From: Diaporthe sp. PMI_573
Taxonomy: Eukaryota > Ascomycota > Sordariomycetes > Diaporthales > Diaporthaceae
Direction of reading: 5' to 3'
DNA: 64,000 bases
Assembly: GCA_021399435.1 (NCBI GenBank)
Contig: JAJTUP010000005.1
Span: 992,001-1,056,000 of the forward strand
A program made the position numbers and the translations under genes. Shown here piece by piece: positions 45,102-56,376 of the stretch. The notes beneath the pieces were generated by a model. The model was not told where the DNA came from. It saw only the letters and a program-made list of their open reading frames with translations, and did not search any database. The first letter of the stretch is position 1. Each line of letters opens with the position of its first letter.

Positions 45102-45788
45102 CCCTTCTAGTTTCTGGTTTGCTACGCAGTACGCATTCGTTTCAGGGATATCTATTATATTTCAGGATCAGAAAGCTCGACAAACGAGACAGTGGACAAC
45201 CTCAAATGAAGGCCGAAGTGCCATCAAAACCAAGCCATCTCATGGGTACTCTCGTGCATTAATGGTTTTCACAGATGTTGCTAACAAAGTTCGCGACAAT
45301 ATTCGCTTGTTGGGTATCTGTGTCACCTTAGACTAAGGCAGTTTGCAAGATAGAATCTGAGTACCAGTGCAGGTGGTTACGGGTGAAATGTTTCCCAGTG
45401 AACTCCGCGCTGCTGAACCTGTCGATGCAGCATGGGTCGACACATAAGAACCGCAGCCCATCTTTAGCATCTTTTTGCCCGCAGAATTTGACCTTGGAAT
45501 GATCTTCCTTGCTTCTCGTCGTGTGGCTGTTCTCCTAAATCTCAGCAAAAGGAGCTCCTCGTCATATGCATGTGACAGAATCGCATATAGTAGGATGTTC
45601 GTCACGAGCTTGTCAGACATCCAGATACTACCATCGCGATACTAAATTAAAAGATGCATATGGTAGTATATGTTAGTAATGCGCATTGGCCTGGATTAGC
45701 TGCGGATCATCTGTGCGTTCTGTCTTTGGTCTTTCCAAGTTATTCAAGCTGGTCGAGGCATATGAATGTCGCAGCATCCAGTTCTGTC
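45102..45788. other. Spacer before the 5S rRNA gene
   Basis: No supported gene. A long open frame (45654-46268) that starts here runs straight through the 5S rRNA gene and is therefore spurious. Confidence 0.6.
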
Positions 45789-45907
45789 ACATACGGCCAT
45801 AGACACAGGAAAATACGGGATCCCGTCCGCTCTCCCATAGTCAAGCCTGTGATCGCTGGATTAGTAGTTGGGTCGGTGACGACCAGCGAATACCCGGTGC
45901 TGTATGT
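45789..45907 (+). rRNA. 5S ribosomal RNA
   Basis: The 119-nt sequence begins acatacggccatag and contains gggatcccgtccgctctccc, then ttagtagttgggtcggtgac and gaccagcgaatac, ending gtgctgtatgt. This is the fungal 5S rRNA, with the internal Pol III control region (A box, intermediate element, C box) intact and the 5' acatac pairing with the 3' gtatgt to close helix I. It is a lone copy, not in a tandem rDNA unit, as in Neurospora-type genomes with dispersed 5S genes. A T-run terminator follows immediately. Confidence 0.96.
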
Positions 45908-45913
45908 TTTTTT
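45908..45913 (+). terminator. RNA polymerase III terminator of the 5S gene
   Basis: Together with the last base of the RNA gene, a run of seven T (45907-45913) follows the 5S 3' end, the expected Pol III stop signal. Confidence 0.9.
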
Positions 45914-47011
45914 CACTTTTTTGGCCAGTATCTCTGACTCGGAACGACATGCGCAGATCGGTTTAGATTATGTGTCGTGCCGCGTCTTGAGTCAATGCAA
46001 CTCAAGTACGTCTGTACTGTCATGCACAAAAGCAGCTGCCAGTACGCCGTGCACTGGCTACCCCTTTATCGTGACAGGTATCCACTCATGGCTGGTATGG
46101 GTAGCCGCCCCACAAGCCGCAACCCTCAACCGCGTGTATAAGAAACGCTACAGTAGTGAACACATATGTATGTACCCACGTATGTATGCGATTGGCTGTC
46201 TGCGGCACATTGCAGAAGACAAAATAGTCGAAAGACAAATTCAAGGTCACCACCAATGGCAGCTTTGACAGCTTGTTTGTAAATAATATTGCGGCAGTGC
46301 TCTGAAGCCTAGGAAGATGACAAGGTACAGGAGATAGACGACGAGATGGACAAGAATGTGCTGGAGAAGGCGACCCCGCGATCCACTCATAAATGACTAC
46401 GTTGGGATACTATGTTAAAAGGAAAAGGTCCTGATATTTATGTACCATCGTTTTTTCGATATGGTTTAGTGCCAAAGCCAGGTAGGAAATATGAACTTGG
46501 TTCATCAGCATCATTCAGGGCAGAGCAAAACCAAACTGTCATTTCGTCATTGTAGCAAGTAACTTTCCCTGAGAAAGAGCTACTCAAGATTATCAAGCTG
46601 ATTATTTTAGTCCTTGATCGTCTCGTTAGACATGTTGACACCGAGGTTGGGGGATTTGAGAGCGAAGGGGTGCACATGTGCTTGACAGGGAAAGGCCAAA
46701 GTCGAAGTTTCATGCGAGACTGAGTGCAGTAAAAGTAGACAACTGCCTGGGTAATTTCAGGAGCACAGTAAGCACAAAATTGTTCTCCTAGTCGAACAAA
46801 ATTGAGATGCGATAGCGCAATGGCCTGAGACTGCAAATGTGGTCATGGCCCACTTGCTGCCTAGAGTTTGTGGAGTAAGTAGGAAAAAGTGAGATAATCA
46901 ATTCTCTCAGCAGCGGAGCAACCTGGGTTGGCTGCCTGTGGCTCTTGAAGCCAACTGCAGTTGTTGCCTGATATACAATTGGACCCTTTGTCAGGTAGCA
47001 GACGTTTTTGT

Positions 47012-47072
47012 CACTAATAAAGGAATAGAGTATTCTTTATTAGTGCCGAATATTCCTTTATAAGTGCCGAAT
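47012..47072. repeat. Hairpin plus direct repeat, three copies of one 14-15 bp word
   Basis: The word attctttattagtg (47032-47045) is preceded after a 5-nt loop by its inverted copy cactaataaaggaat (47012-47026). It is followed by a direct variant, attcctttataagtg (47052-47066). The larger direct unit is attctttattagtgccgaat versus attcctttataagtgccgaat. The set lies about 150-205 bp upstream of the 2OG oxygenase ATG. Confidence 0.85.
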
Positions 47073-47090
47073 GCGGAAGCCTATTTCCGC
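47073..47090. promoter_or_regulatory. Candidate zinc-cluster factor site (CGG-N10-CCG)
   Basis: The perfect 6-bp inverted repeat gcggaa/ttccgc, spaced by gcctat, gives CGG-N10-CCG, the geometry bound by dimeric Zn2Cys6 regulators of the Gal4 type. A further ccggaa lies at about 47105. It is 128 bp upstream of the 2OG oxygenase start codon. Confidence 0.4.
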
Positions 47091-47217
47091 AAGCACTATA
47101 TATACCGGAAACGTATTTTTACAATCTTCCATAATCTGGCAGCTCAGCACCCCTATCCATACTCGAAAGCGCTATTAGGTGCCACTTACCGTGGGCAGTC
47201 CTACTGAAATCGACATC

Positions 47218-48788
47218 ATGGCGACGTCTCAGTCAGACTCTCGACCCCAACTCTCGGGTGATCCAGTTACGGCCGCGCTACTGAATCTGTTGCGCGAAGA
47301 GCTTGGCAAACAAACGGAACAGACCATCTTCACTTGTGGCGGCACAATTCCGATCATCAAGCGTGGTCAAGCCCTCGCATCCGATGACACAAAGGTGTCC
47401 TCAGCCTCCGAGCCTGTCACTATCCGCTGGGACCCACTGGTACCGGAAACCCCGGCGTCGCAGGCCAAACTCGTCCTCCCCTTGGCGCAGAAGGACCAGG
47501 GGCGTCTCAAGAAACTGATCAATGATTTGGAGCCTGCCAGTTTCGGGTACCAGGGCAAGGATGTCTTTGATGAGACCTATAGAAAAGCCCTCAAGATGGA
47601 CACGGACAAGTTCGCTACCACATTCAATCCCTACGAGTGCGGCATCATCGATGGCATTGCGCAAGCTCTCCTGCCAAGCACTTCAGAATCCGACCTCCGA
47701 AGGGGTGTGAGGGCGGAGCTGTACAAGTTGAACGTGAGTCTCCTCTTCTGGTTCCCTTATGCTTTGAATCTTCATCCAACCCTACCACAGCTCTCCATGA
47801 CTTTGTTCATTAATGAGTAATCAGGTCTACTCCAGCCCATCCGGCAAGTTCAAACCACATGTAGACACCCCTCGGGGCAGCACCCAGTTCGGCTCCCTAG
47901 TTGTCTGCCTGCCTCTTGAACACGAGGGCGGAGAGCTCCAGGTAAGACACAAGGGCAAGGAGGTGACGTATGACTGGGGTCGCCACCAGGATCAGATCTC
48001 GTGGGCCGCTTTCTATAGTGACTGCGAGCACGAGGTACTCGAGGTCAAGTCGGGCTACCGTCTGACATTGACGTACAATCTGTACGCCGTTCGCGGAGGC
48101 GGCATGCTTACTGGTATTGAGCCGCCCGTGCTTGATGCGACGCAGCTACCGATCTACATGTCGTTGAAAAACATTGTCGAGACCAAGGAGTTCATGCCGG
48201 GAGGTGAGTAATCTCCTAAGTATTTCGCACGTCAAAGGAGGCGCTCTGACCAAATTTGCTTACACTTCTTCGACAGGTGGCTATCTCGGCTTCTATTGCA
48301 GCCACGCATACGCACATACCAACACTGATGCTGTCATCCTTCCCGATATGCTCAAGGGCCTGGACATGATCATCTGGGAGGCATTCGGCCGCCTCGGGCT
48401 CGAGGCGAGCGTGAAGCCCGTGCTGAGTCTTGAGGACTTTTACGACGAGGACCGTATGGTCGTCGGTAACAATCGAGCACTTCACATGAGCGGGGGGCAG
48501 CGCATAGAGGACTATGACGAGATGGACGATGAGATCAGGGAGTGGCGCGGGGACGAGACTCTTACCTTTGAAGACGTACATTGGCTCACCAAGCCAACCC
48601 ACAAGCAGCTTCAACTGGCTTATATTGCTGTGAGTATCGGACTCGAACTCTACCTTCGCCCTATGCAATGAATCTAGAACTGATCTTACTTGCGCTCAAA
48701 GTATGGCAACCAGGAGAGCCTGGCATCTTTCTATTCCTACTGTGCGATCATTGCCAGGGTTCAGCCAAGCAATGCTCGCTCGAATTGA
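47218..48788 (+). CDS. 2-oxoglutarate/Fe(II)-dependent dioxygenase-like protein
   Basis: Four exons: 47218-47733, 47825-48203, 48277-48629, 48702-48788, 444 residues. Introns are 91, 73 and 72 nt. The iron-binding H-x-D is His184/Asp186 in FKPHVDTPRGS, the distal His is His241 in SDCEHEVLEV, and Arg251 in SGYRLTLTYNLY should bind the 2-oxoglutarate carboxylate. The double-stranded beta-helix strands (FGSLVVCLPLEHEGGELQVR) are typical of the prolyl-4-hydroxylase-like superfamily. The N-terminal 170 residues and the C-terminal region after YNLYAV have no known enzyme motif but fit the long fungal 2OG-Fe(II) oxygenase proteins found in many Sordariomycetes, whose substrates are unknown. No signal peptide is present. 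Confidence 0.9.
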
Positions 48789-50423
48789 TCAGCCAAATCG
48801 GAACGGGGCCGGCGACGGTTGATGGTACCAATAGCTCGGCATTAGCATAACGGCTGTGACAGGACGATAGGATTTGATCAATTTGCCACTTTGTCAGCAA
48901 ACATTTGTGTTTGACGTGGGCTTTGCGTGCTACGTGTCTTGCTATAGAGGGCCTAGAGGGTCTCTTCGATATTATATCGCCCTTTCGACCTCGCCCGCCC
49001 CCGCCCCCCCCCCCCGAATTGACTATCACAATGCCTTCGTGCTACCAAACTTTCGAAGTAGATTCACATAGTATCGCCGAATTAGCAGTTGGGTCGTTGA
49101 CCTCCACCCTTGGTGATCAGTTACCTCCCTCTTGTCAATTCAGCGAATTCTTTTCGACTTCTTTGATGCTGCGAGATTTTGACACTGTCAGTTCGAGTCT
49201 TCATGTCTCAGGTGGGACAACAGCTGATCCCGATGAACGCATTCTATGCATCACGAGGCGCACGGCCCAAGTGTTTGCCCAGCCTGACGTGATTCCCAGA
49301 GGTTATTTTTAGTTCCTTGAAAGCGGCCCAACCGACGAAATCCAGTAACACGTCAATTGATTGCAGAGCGACCAATTTGTGTTTGAAATACTAGTAATGG
49401 TAATCTGGCCAACACAATCGCTCGGCCTGTGGGCTCAGGTCCCGTTTTGGAGTGACATCCGTGCTCCTTGTGTTGCGCGAATGAAGCGAGGCTTTTCCCG
49501 CGGGTCAGACGTGTGGAAGTCTTCCTTCGGTAGGCCAAATCAGTCAATGGCTGTAACTTACCTTGATGGACTACGTGTTGTATTCTATCCTGAAAACACT
49601 GTGCGCCACTAGTACAATGCTTGCCCGACCCCCCAATATTCGTCTTCAGCGGCGGGTGTTACTTCATGTGACAATGCGTTGTATTCGAATTTGAACACCA
49701 AAGCAAACGGAGTGACCAGTTCAGAGAGAAGTTGACGGGGCATCTTTGGCAAGCAAGCTTCAATCGCACCAGCTGGAGGTCTGAGCCTGACTGCCATGGA
49801 ACTTGAGCGATATTGCTCGCAGTCTCACGCCTTGACAGCGGCCGTCCTTCACGAAAGTCGGGTGTTGACGCACAATCACAAAAGCGATCTCTGTGGGGAG
49901 ATCTAGTACGAGGAAAATCCATGATATCGCGCATGTGTGCCCGCGTAATCTCCTTGACAGGCAACTTGTGTCACCCATTGCTGCACCTACTTCAATCTCG
50001 ATTGGTTTAAGCTCCTTAGTGTGACAGAACACACCCCTTAAAACTCTCAGAGCACACACAGTCTTGATTTTCGAGTATAGTGACATTGACAGGGAGTAAC
50101 GATGGCAACTGGCACCAGGCCTCGTTAGATTCCCTAGTTACTTGCCATGCCTCACATGTTGTCAGCTCATCGATTGTGTAATGATGTTTCGAGCTCGTCT
50201 ATTCAACGGCTATGACTCGAAGTTGTGGAACAAAGTTCTATTCTACACGATTCCTTATCATCTTGTCCGTGTTCCTCGCTTTCGAGTGATAGAGACAGGC
50301 AAAAGACGTTCTCGAATTGGCCATCCATCTGCCAGATCACCTTTTCCTTTGACCCCATGCATTGATTCTATTTGCATAAACAGAGTTAACAGCAAATCAA
50401 TCTTCATGTTCTGCCAAGTCAAG
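48789..50423. other. Gene-free spacer containing a 5S-like fragment
   Basis: Overlapping frames on both strands carry no family signature. A C-run of about 12 lies near 49004-49016. A short 5S rRNA-like relic lies at 49065-49104. Confidence 0.55.
49065..49104 (+). pseudogene. 5S rRNA-like relic
   Basis: The sequence cacatagtatcgccgaatta then gcagttgggtcgttgacc matches the centre of the intact 5S gene (atcgctggattagtagttgg and onward): about 25 of 29 positions from atcgc to tgac agree. The 5' part (catagt) matches the 5S segment that normally lies some 13 bases further upstream, which suggests an internal deletion. The rest of the 5S gene is absent and there is no T-run at the right place. 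Confidence 0.55.
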
Positions 50424-51949
50424 ATGACTCCTTCGTCGGTATTCCTCCTCTTGGTCACAACCTGCTCCGCCGCTTTGGCAAGTTTGAACCATCTCCCTCC
50501 TGAGATTGTCGCCCACCATGCCGCACGTGTAGCCGAAGGCCGGCACGGTAAGCAATCTTCTCATCAGTTTACGCACAGAATTTGTTGCCTGATTTTGAAA
50601 GTTGATTATTGATCGTGTCTTGGAGTTTATTGTCACTAAATTGGTTTAATGCATAACAGATAATGTCACCACTGATGAGCTCGATCGATTCAGGATATAC
50701 GCACAGTATGCTGGTGCTGCCTATTGCCACCCCTTCAGCGAAGGGGATGAGGTGTTCTGCAATGGTGATATTTGTCCGTCAATGGACGCAACATACTCTG
50801 CGTAAGTAATGACAACGACTCGCGTTTTCCTGCGTCTCGGAAGCCGAGTTACAGCACCTACATCGTATCTGACGATACTACGACCCATATAGAAAGATCC
50901 AGGAAGACCTTGGCTTTATTGCAGTCGATCACACCCTTGAAGAAATAGTCGTCTCGTTCCGTGGAACGGTCCTGCGGTGGGAGTGGTTGGCCAATGTCCT
51001 CCGCTCGCGTCCAAGCCTCTGGGAGGCATCGAGGTGCCCAGGTGATTGTATGGTTCATTCTGGGTGGCAAGACGCAGAGGCGGAAGTCAATGATGGAATT
51101 ACGAAAGAGGTTAAGAGACTCCTTCACGAACACCCGAGATACAATATCACGGTATGTTACGATCCCAAACTCTCGATCGGTGATAGTTGGAGTAAATACT
51201 TCAAGCACCTCTAGAATTGCATTATTGCCCTTGACCAATCCGTGGCGGTCTAGATTGAGCATTTTCCAAAGCCTCCAGCTCTGAACATCGCCTACTAACC
51301 ACAGGCATGGGCTCGCACTGGAAAATGCAAGTATTCATGCAGGATGGATCAGCTAACGATCACCTAGGTGGTAGGGCATTCCCGCGGCGGCGCTCTCGCC
51401 ACCATCCTCGCTGCCCATTTACGGATGGACCTCCGACTGAACGTCACCACATACACGTACGGATCGCCACGTGTTGGTAACGAGGCATTTGCAAGATTCG
51501 TGTTCGAACAAGGCGACAGAAACTACCGCATCACCCATTACAACGATATTGTTCCGATCGTACCTCCTTCTCGGTTGGACTATCAACATGTTGAGCCGGA
51601 ATATTGGCTCAGAGAGGGACCCTGGTCGAGAGTCGACTACAAGCCTCGTGATCTTGAAGAATGTCATGATTGGACCGAAGTCCATTGCATCGAGGGTAAC
51701 GTTGGGTATGACTGGCTCAGGCGGTCAGTCTTTCTCTCACATAGCTACTACCTAACTGCCATTAGCCAGTGTGGGAAACCTGACAGTTCTATCTCGGCTG
51801 CCGATGAGCTCTCCTGGAATACTGCAGAATACGAGGAGTTCATGGCATCCCTTCGGCACGACTTCGCTGACGATATAGCGTACACCGCTTCACTGCACAA
51901 TCACAGCTTGCTCGCTGAGTACAGATGGACGATCTGGGAAGACAATTAG
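50424..51949 (+). CDS. Secreted class 3 (fungal) lipase
   Basis: Four exons: 50424-50547, 50660-50801, 50893-51151, 51368-51949, 368 residues. A signal peptide (MTPSSVFLLLVTTCSAALAS) leads into the class 3 lipase fold: YAQYAGAAYC, the VVSFRGT strand, the nucleophile elbow VVGHSRGGALA (Ser180), YGSPRVGN, THYNDIVPIVPP with Asp235, and SHSYYL with His300. The catalytic triad Ser-Asp-His is therefore complete. The third residue after Ser is Gly as usual, but the elbow reads GHSRG instead of the commoner GHSLG. The last intron is long (216 nt); joining 51151 directly to 51368 gives YNITVVGHSRGG with the right phase. The likely role is hydrolysis of extracellular acylglycerols. Confidence 0.9.
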
Positions 51950-52189
51950 GGCAGCCGCGCGTCACTGCCTTCGATGGGGTTTTATTTGGGGAATGGGGAT
52001 AGGGAGGATCCGCTGCGTTCACATAGCGAATGGCCTGAGTCGAATGACTGCCATGCCAGGTACTAGCTATATCTGCAACAAGAAAGATCATGGGTGAAAC
52101 GGTACGCTAGGTGTTTACGTTGCTAGATCCTTCATACCATAATTGATGAAAGGAAAACGATTCATGATCATTGATTCCCAAGCTATGCC

Positions 52190-55100
52190 TTACGTGTATT
52201 CGTCATCGCCGTCTTCATCCCTTCCCCAACGATCGGTATTTCCATGGGCATAGGGGCCGCCTCTGAAGCCACTGAGATTATCTTGAGGCTCTCCCAGCCG
52301 TCCGTGGTATCCATGGTCACTGCGGAATTCATCATGGCCTCGGGATGCTGGCGGCGCTCGCTCACGAAGTCCAGCCTGCTGTCTGCTCCGTGCCTCGTCA
52401 CCAATGTCATCGAAAGCCATATCCCGTCCTCGACTATGCATTGCATGCCGCGGGGACGAGGACTCCGTCTGGGTACCTGGCCTGACGGCGTAAGGATTGA
52501 TGTGTTGAAACGATGATCTTTGCCCATGCGTGGAAGATTCCCCAGGTCCATAGAGTCCCCTCTCAGATTCTGGGCCGTAGCGCTGACCATGTCTGTCCCC
52601 TGAACTCCAGGGGGAATATGGCGCCTCGTATCTCCCACGGTTTTCTGGCGCGTGGCTCCGCGGCCTAGACGTCATGTCTTTCCAGAAGTCGGCTCGGTCA
52701 CCAGCCATAAAGGCAAAGTCCGCATCCGAGAAGCCTCTGGTCTCCGTGAAGTATTCGTTGAAAGCCTGCATGGTGTCTGCGACTTTCTGGAACTGCTTAT
52801 TGTCGAGAATGACCGAGCAATGAGTCATCTGGCCTATAGTTTCTCCCTGCTCCTGACTTCTTTTAAGCTCATCCGCCATCGCACGATACGCAAGCGATGA
52901 CGCTAGATGGAAAGCATTTCTTATCTGCCTTCCATTCCATTGAGAAAATGATCGATCCCGAGAGGATGTGACATGTGCATTGGCGAATGGCCTTCGTGCG
53001 AAGTCCAATATCTTTTCTTCGTCGACCTGCAGCGCAGGCATTCCATTGCACTTGCGTCGTATGGCATCAGTATCCCGAAGCTTCTTGAAATTCACTTTGA
53101 ATATCTGCTCAGTCTGCTTTTGGTCCAGTGCAGGATAGTAAAGGGTCAGGTGGATTCGAGACTGAAACGCTTCGTCCAGTTGACCGACTCGGTTTGTCGT
53201 AAGAAACAGAATGCCGCTATAGTACTCAAGCACCTGCAAGAAGACTGTGATTCCCGAAGGGTGTTCTGTCAGCACAGTTACCTTTGAGCTTGCTAGGGCA
53301 GGTGCGTACCTGAGACCAGTGCATTTCGCTTGACGTCGTACTTTGAACGCTGACTGAGGAATGTATCCGCTTCATCAAGGAGCAAGATACAATTCCACCT
53401 GCTCGCCAGGCGGAAGTAGTAACGCAAAATGTCCGACAAGTTCCATGAATTTGTCCCGATTTCCCCAGGTGTGAGTATGAAAAGGGGCTTGTGGTGTTCC
53501 AATGCCACCGCTTCTGCCGTCGCCGTCTTTCCAACACCTGGGACCCCGTGGAGCAGAAAAGTCAATCCTTTTCCTTTGCCTCCAATGGAATCCTGGGTCA
53601 TGAGTCCTGCTTCGCCGCTACTCATGCCCTCCTCTAATCTTTTCTTCTCGAAGTGTTCAATAACAACGCTTCGGATCAGGTCTTTGGTCGTTCTGGGGAT
53701 CTTCAACTGTTTGAACGCATCTTCTTGCACGGGGATGGGTGACATGAGCTCCACCTCGAGAGGCAGGAGACATCGTTCCCGAAGAGCATAAGCAAAAAGC
53801 CTTTTGGGTAGCAGCATCAAGTCTTCATCCCTCAGTGACGCGACAGGTTCTGTTTTGTGCGTACTTTCACCGAAGCGGCGGCGCTTCACGGAGGCCAGGA
53901 ATTTGTCTTCTTCTATTGTTCTCTTTCGTTGCAGCATGTCGATACCATCCAAAGACTGGACGACATCGAGTTCCTGCGATTTGAGCTCGGCTCTTGAGTA
54001 ATTTGACCAGCGCAAGATTTCGAAATCGTCTATTGAGGAGACCCAACTGCCTGTATGAAAGTCAGGAGGTCGGAAAGCTGGTGACCATTCTGGGTTGGCG
54101 TTCAAGGTCTCTTCAAAGTCGATGATACATGGGCTGTCAATATAGCGGGGCTCGAGTTTCTTATCGCTCATGGGCATCATCCTGGCAAAAGGACCTGAGG
54201 CGTAGTCTCTCAGGGCATTCCCAGCTGGATCATGGACAAGACACCAGCCAGTGTATTGCAGATGGCGATCCGTAATACACTTGATGAATTTCTTGCCACG
54301 TGCAATGAGGTCGACTTTGATATCAGCAGCATCCCTGAAGTAGCGCAAGGGACATGCTGGCAAGGAGTCCACAGTTTTCGTCCCTTCGAAGGCTGGAATG
54401 CAGAAGGTTTTGGCAACAGGCCGCCATGCAAAACCATCGAAATCTATGTGGTAGCAGTGCAGGCGAAAACAATTGATGTCTTCCATTTCGTCGTCAAACT
54501 CGACCTCGCCCATTTCAAACGACCGGGGCTTCTGGGTATCGCGACTGAAATTAGGACTCATGCGAGGCAAAGTGACCCCATAGAGTCTCCAGAGACCTTG
54601 GTACGGGCTTATTTTTCCAATTTGTATATGATGGCTATTTCCTGCTCGTGAACGTATCAGTTAAGGACCACGTCGAACACCTCATGAGGTCGGAACTTAC
54701 CATTTTCCATATTCTCTCTCTGAAGTAGAGTTTTTTGGCCGGTAGTTGCAACAGTGTAGTCACCTGGTTTAAAGAGAAGCCATAAATCTTCAAACGTAAT
54801 AGATCGGTGAGAGGTGTCACGGTATCGATCCGCAAGGGGGATCAAATCTTCATCTACGAACGCAATGTATGCTCTGAATTCCTCTAAAGTGAAAAGTGTG
54901 TCGAATCCAGGGTCGAGTGTCACCGTAGGCTTTGACCTCGAACCAGAGCCGGGAGAGTCGCATTTTATCTCGTCAGGCTCTTCTGATACCTCCTTGTCGA
55001 TTACCGGGGGCAAAGAATCGGCGTGTTTAGGATTTCGTGCGTGAATATCCACTGGCAAGAAAACGTGGGTCGAAGGTGCCCATTTCTCTTCCAGGAGATT

Positions 55101-55781
55101 CAGTATTCGGCGCATTTCCTCCTGGAAGTACAGTAATGGTACAAACGGATATAAGAAGGTCCGTGTGCCATCAAGTTCGGTAGATGTATCGGCGAGCCTA
55201 GAAAGGTAGTAGAGTATTGACTTCGATCGGATGCGAACTCTTCGGATGGTACCATCGCGTGGTGTGACTGGGCAGGCTGAAACGCTTGGCCGGGAGGTGG
55301 AAAACTTATGAGTGCCTCGTTGTTGGCGCTTGAAGTTCTCCTCCCGGACTGCCTGCGGCAGCCTGGATCCAGAAACTAAGATGTCGATGATATGTCGACC
55401 GTCGTTCTCGTGAAACAAGTTCTTGAAATGTTCGAAATCCACCTTTCGTACCTCTGGAATCATGGGAGTCTCAGTATGGGCCTGGGTCGTCTCTCCCGAG
55501 GTGTCAGGCTTAGCATCACCGTCGTCGCCATGGTTAGAAGTCGTGATTGGGTGAGTTTGGCGGCCTAGGTCCTGGCGCAACTGGACCAAAATCTCTCGTA
55601 GCAGCTTGCCTACTTCTTGGGCGACATCGTGAGACTCGATCTCGGGTGGGCTCGGCGTCGGGCCATGTTCGGCAGAATTCTCTGCGGAATCTGTTGTTAG
55701 ATCGTGTGAGGGGACGTGGGCGGCTGAGTTCTCCAATCCTTCAGTTGAAGAAGACCCGTCCATTTCAGGGGCGAATGCCAT
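52190..55781 (-). CDS. AAA+ ATPase with DUF7025-type N-terminus and Arg/Gly/Tyr-rich tail
   Basis: Three exons on the minus strand: 55781-54701, 54641-53310, 53244-52190, 1,155 residues. The first 120 residues are acidic, Ser/Thr/Glu-rich and probably disordered. A large middle region (about 130-640), with the FEDLWLLFKPGD and CFRLHCYHIDFDGFAWRPV stretches, matches the fungal DUF7025 architecture. The single AAA module has Walker A GVPGVGKT (726-733), Walker B ILLLDEADTFL (LLLDEAD at 780-786), sensor TTNR and the arginine-finger region FQSRIHL. The C-terminal about 170 residues are low-complexity (RGRYEAPYSPW, GPESERGLYGPG, SGFRGGPYAHG), resembling RNA-binding or condensate-forming tails. Such proteins are common and duplicated in filamentous ascomycetes and of unknown role, presumably remodelling a protein or nucleoprotein substrate. 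Confidence 0.92.
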
Positions 55782-56376
55782 TTTCGATGTCTACTGCTGT
55801 CGGGTTTGAACGTGAGAAGTTCTAATTGCCTAACAATCTGGAAGAGATGAAGAGAAGAAGCTGCAACTTGATCGATGCAAATGTCAGATAATATCTCTTT
55901 GATCCATCCCATCACAGATTGCAGCTCAATCATTATTGGTTGTCTTGGCGCGACCAGGGGAATCGACCGCATGCTGCGTCCAAGAGCACAAAGATGACAG
56001 AGTACTCCACTCTTTTGGAAAGTGCGATATGAACGCGAGCGAGCTGAAGCTGACTGCATATGGATCTGCCATCCGCGGCCCCAAATGGTCGAGGATTCTG
56101 TGGTATGGGTGCACAGCAGAGCCCATCGGCTGACTTTTCGGGCGACCTTGTAAGACTCCGCCATACATAGACCTTGATATGGATCCACTTACAGTAGAGA
56201 TGAGTAACCACTGGCAGCAGAAGGATGACACGGGGGGGGGGGATTGAAAGTGGTGGGTGGGTGGGAACCACGGCGCGTTGGGAGCTTACATTTCTCTTGT
56301 CTTGTTTAGAGAACACTGCACAAGACTCCCTTCAAACCTCGTCCCTTTGCCAAATTGAGTACTAAATTCCGAAGTC
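55782..56376. other. Divergent promoter region
   Basis: This 595-bp spacer separates the AAA ATPase gene (minus) from the NACHT-like gene (plus). A G-run of 10 lies near 56232-56241. No gene is seen. Confidence 0.6.

Larger units (their letters stand above)
45914..47217. other. Spacer between the 5S gene and the 2OG oxygenase
   Basis: No supported gene. Near its right end it contains a structured group of inverted and direct repeats (47012-47072) followed by a CGG-N10-CCG inverted pair (47073-47090), both listed separately. Confidence 0.55.

Noticed and set aside
45654..46268. A 204-codon open frame
   Set aside because: It runs straight through the 5S rRNA gene on the same strand and is rich in rare residues (Cys, His). 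The RNA gene explains the conserved part.
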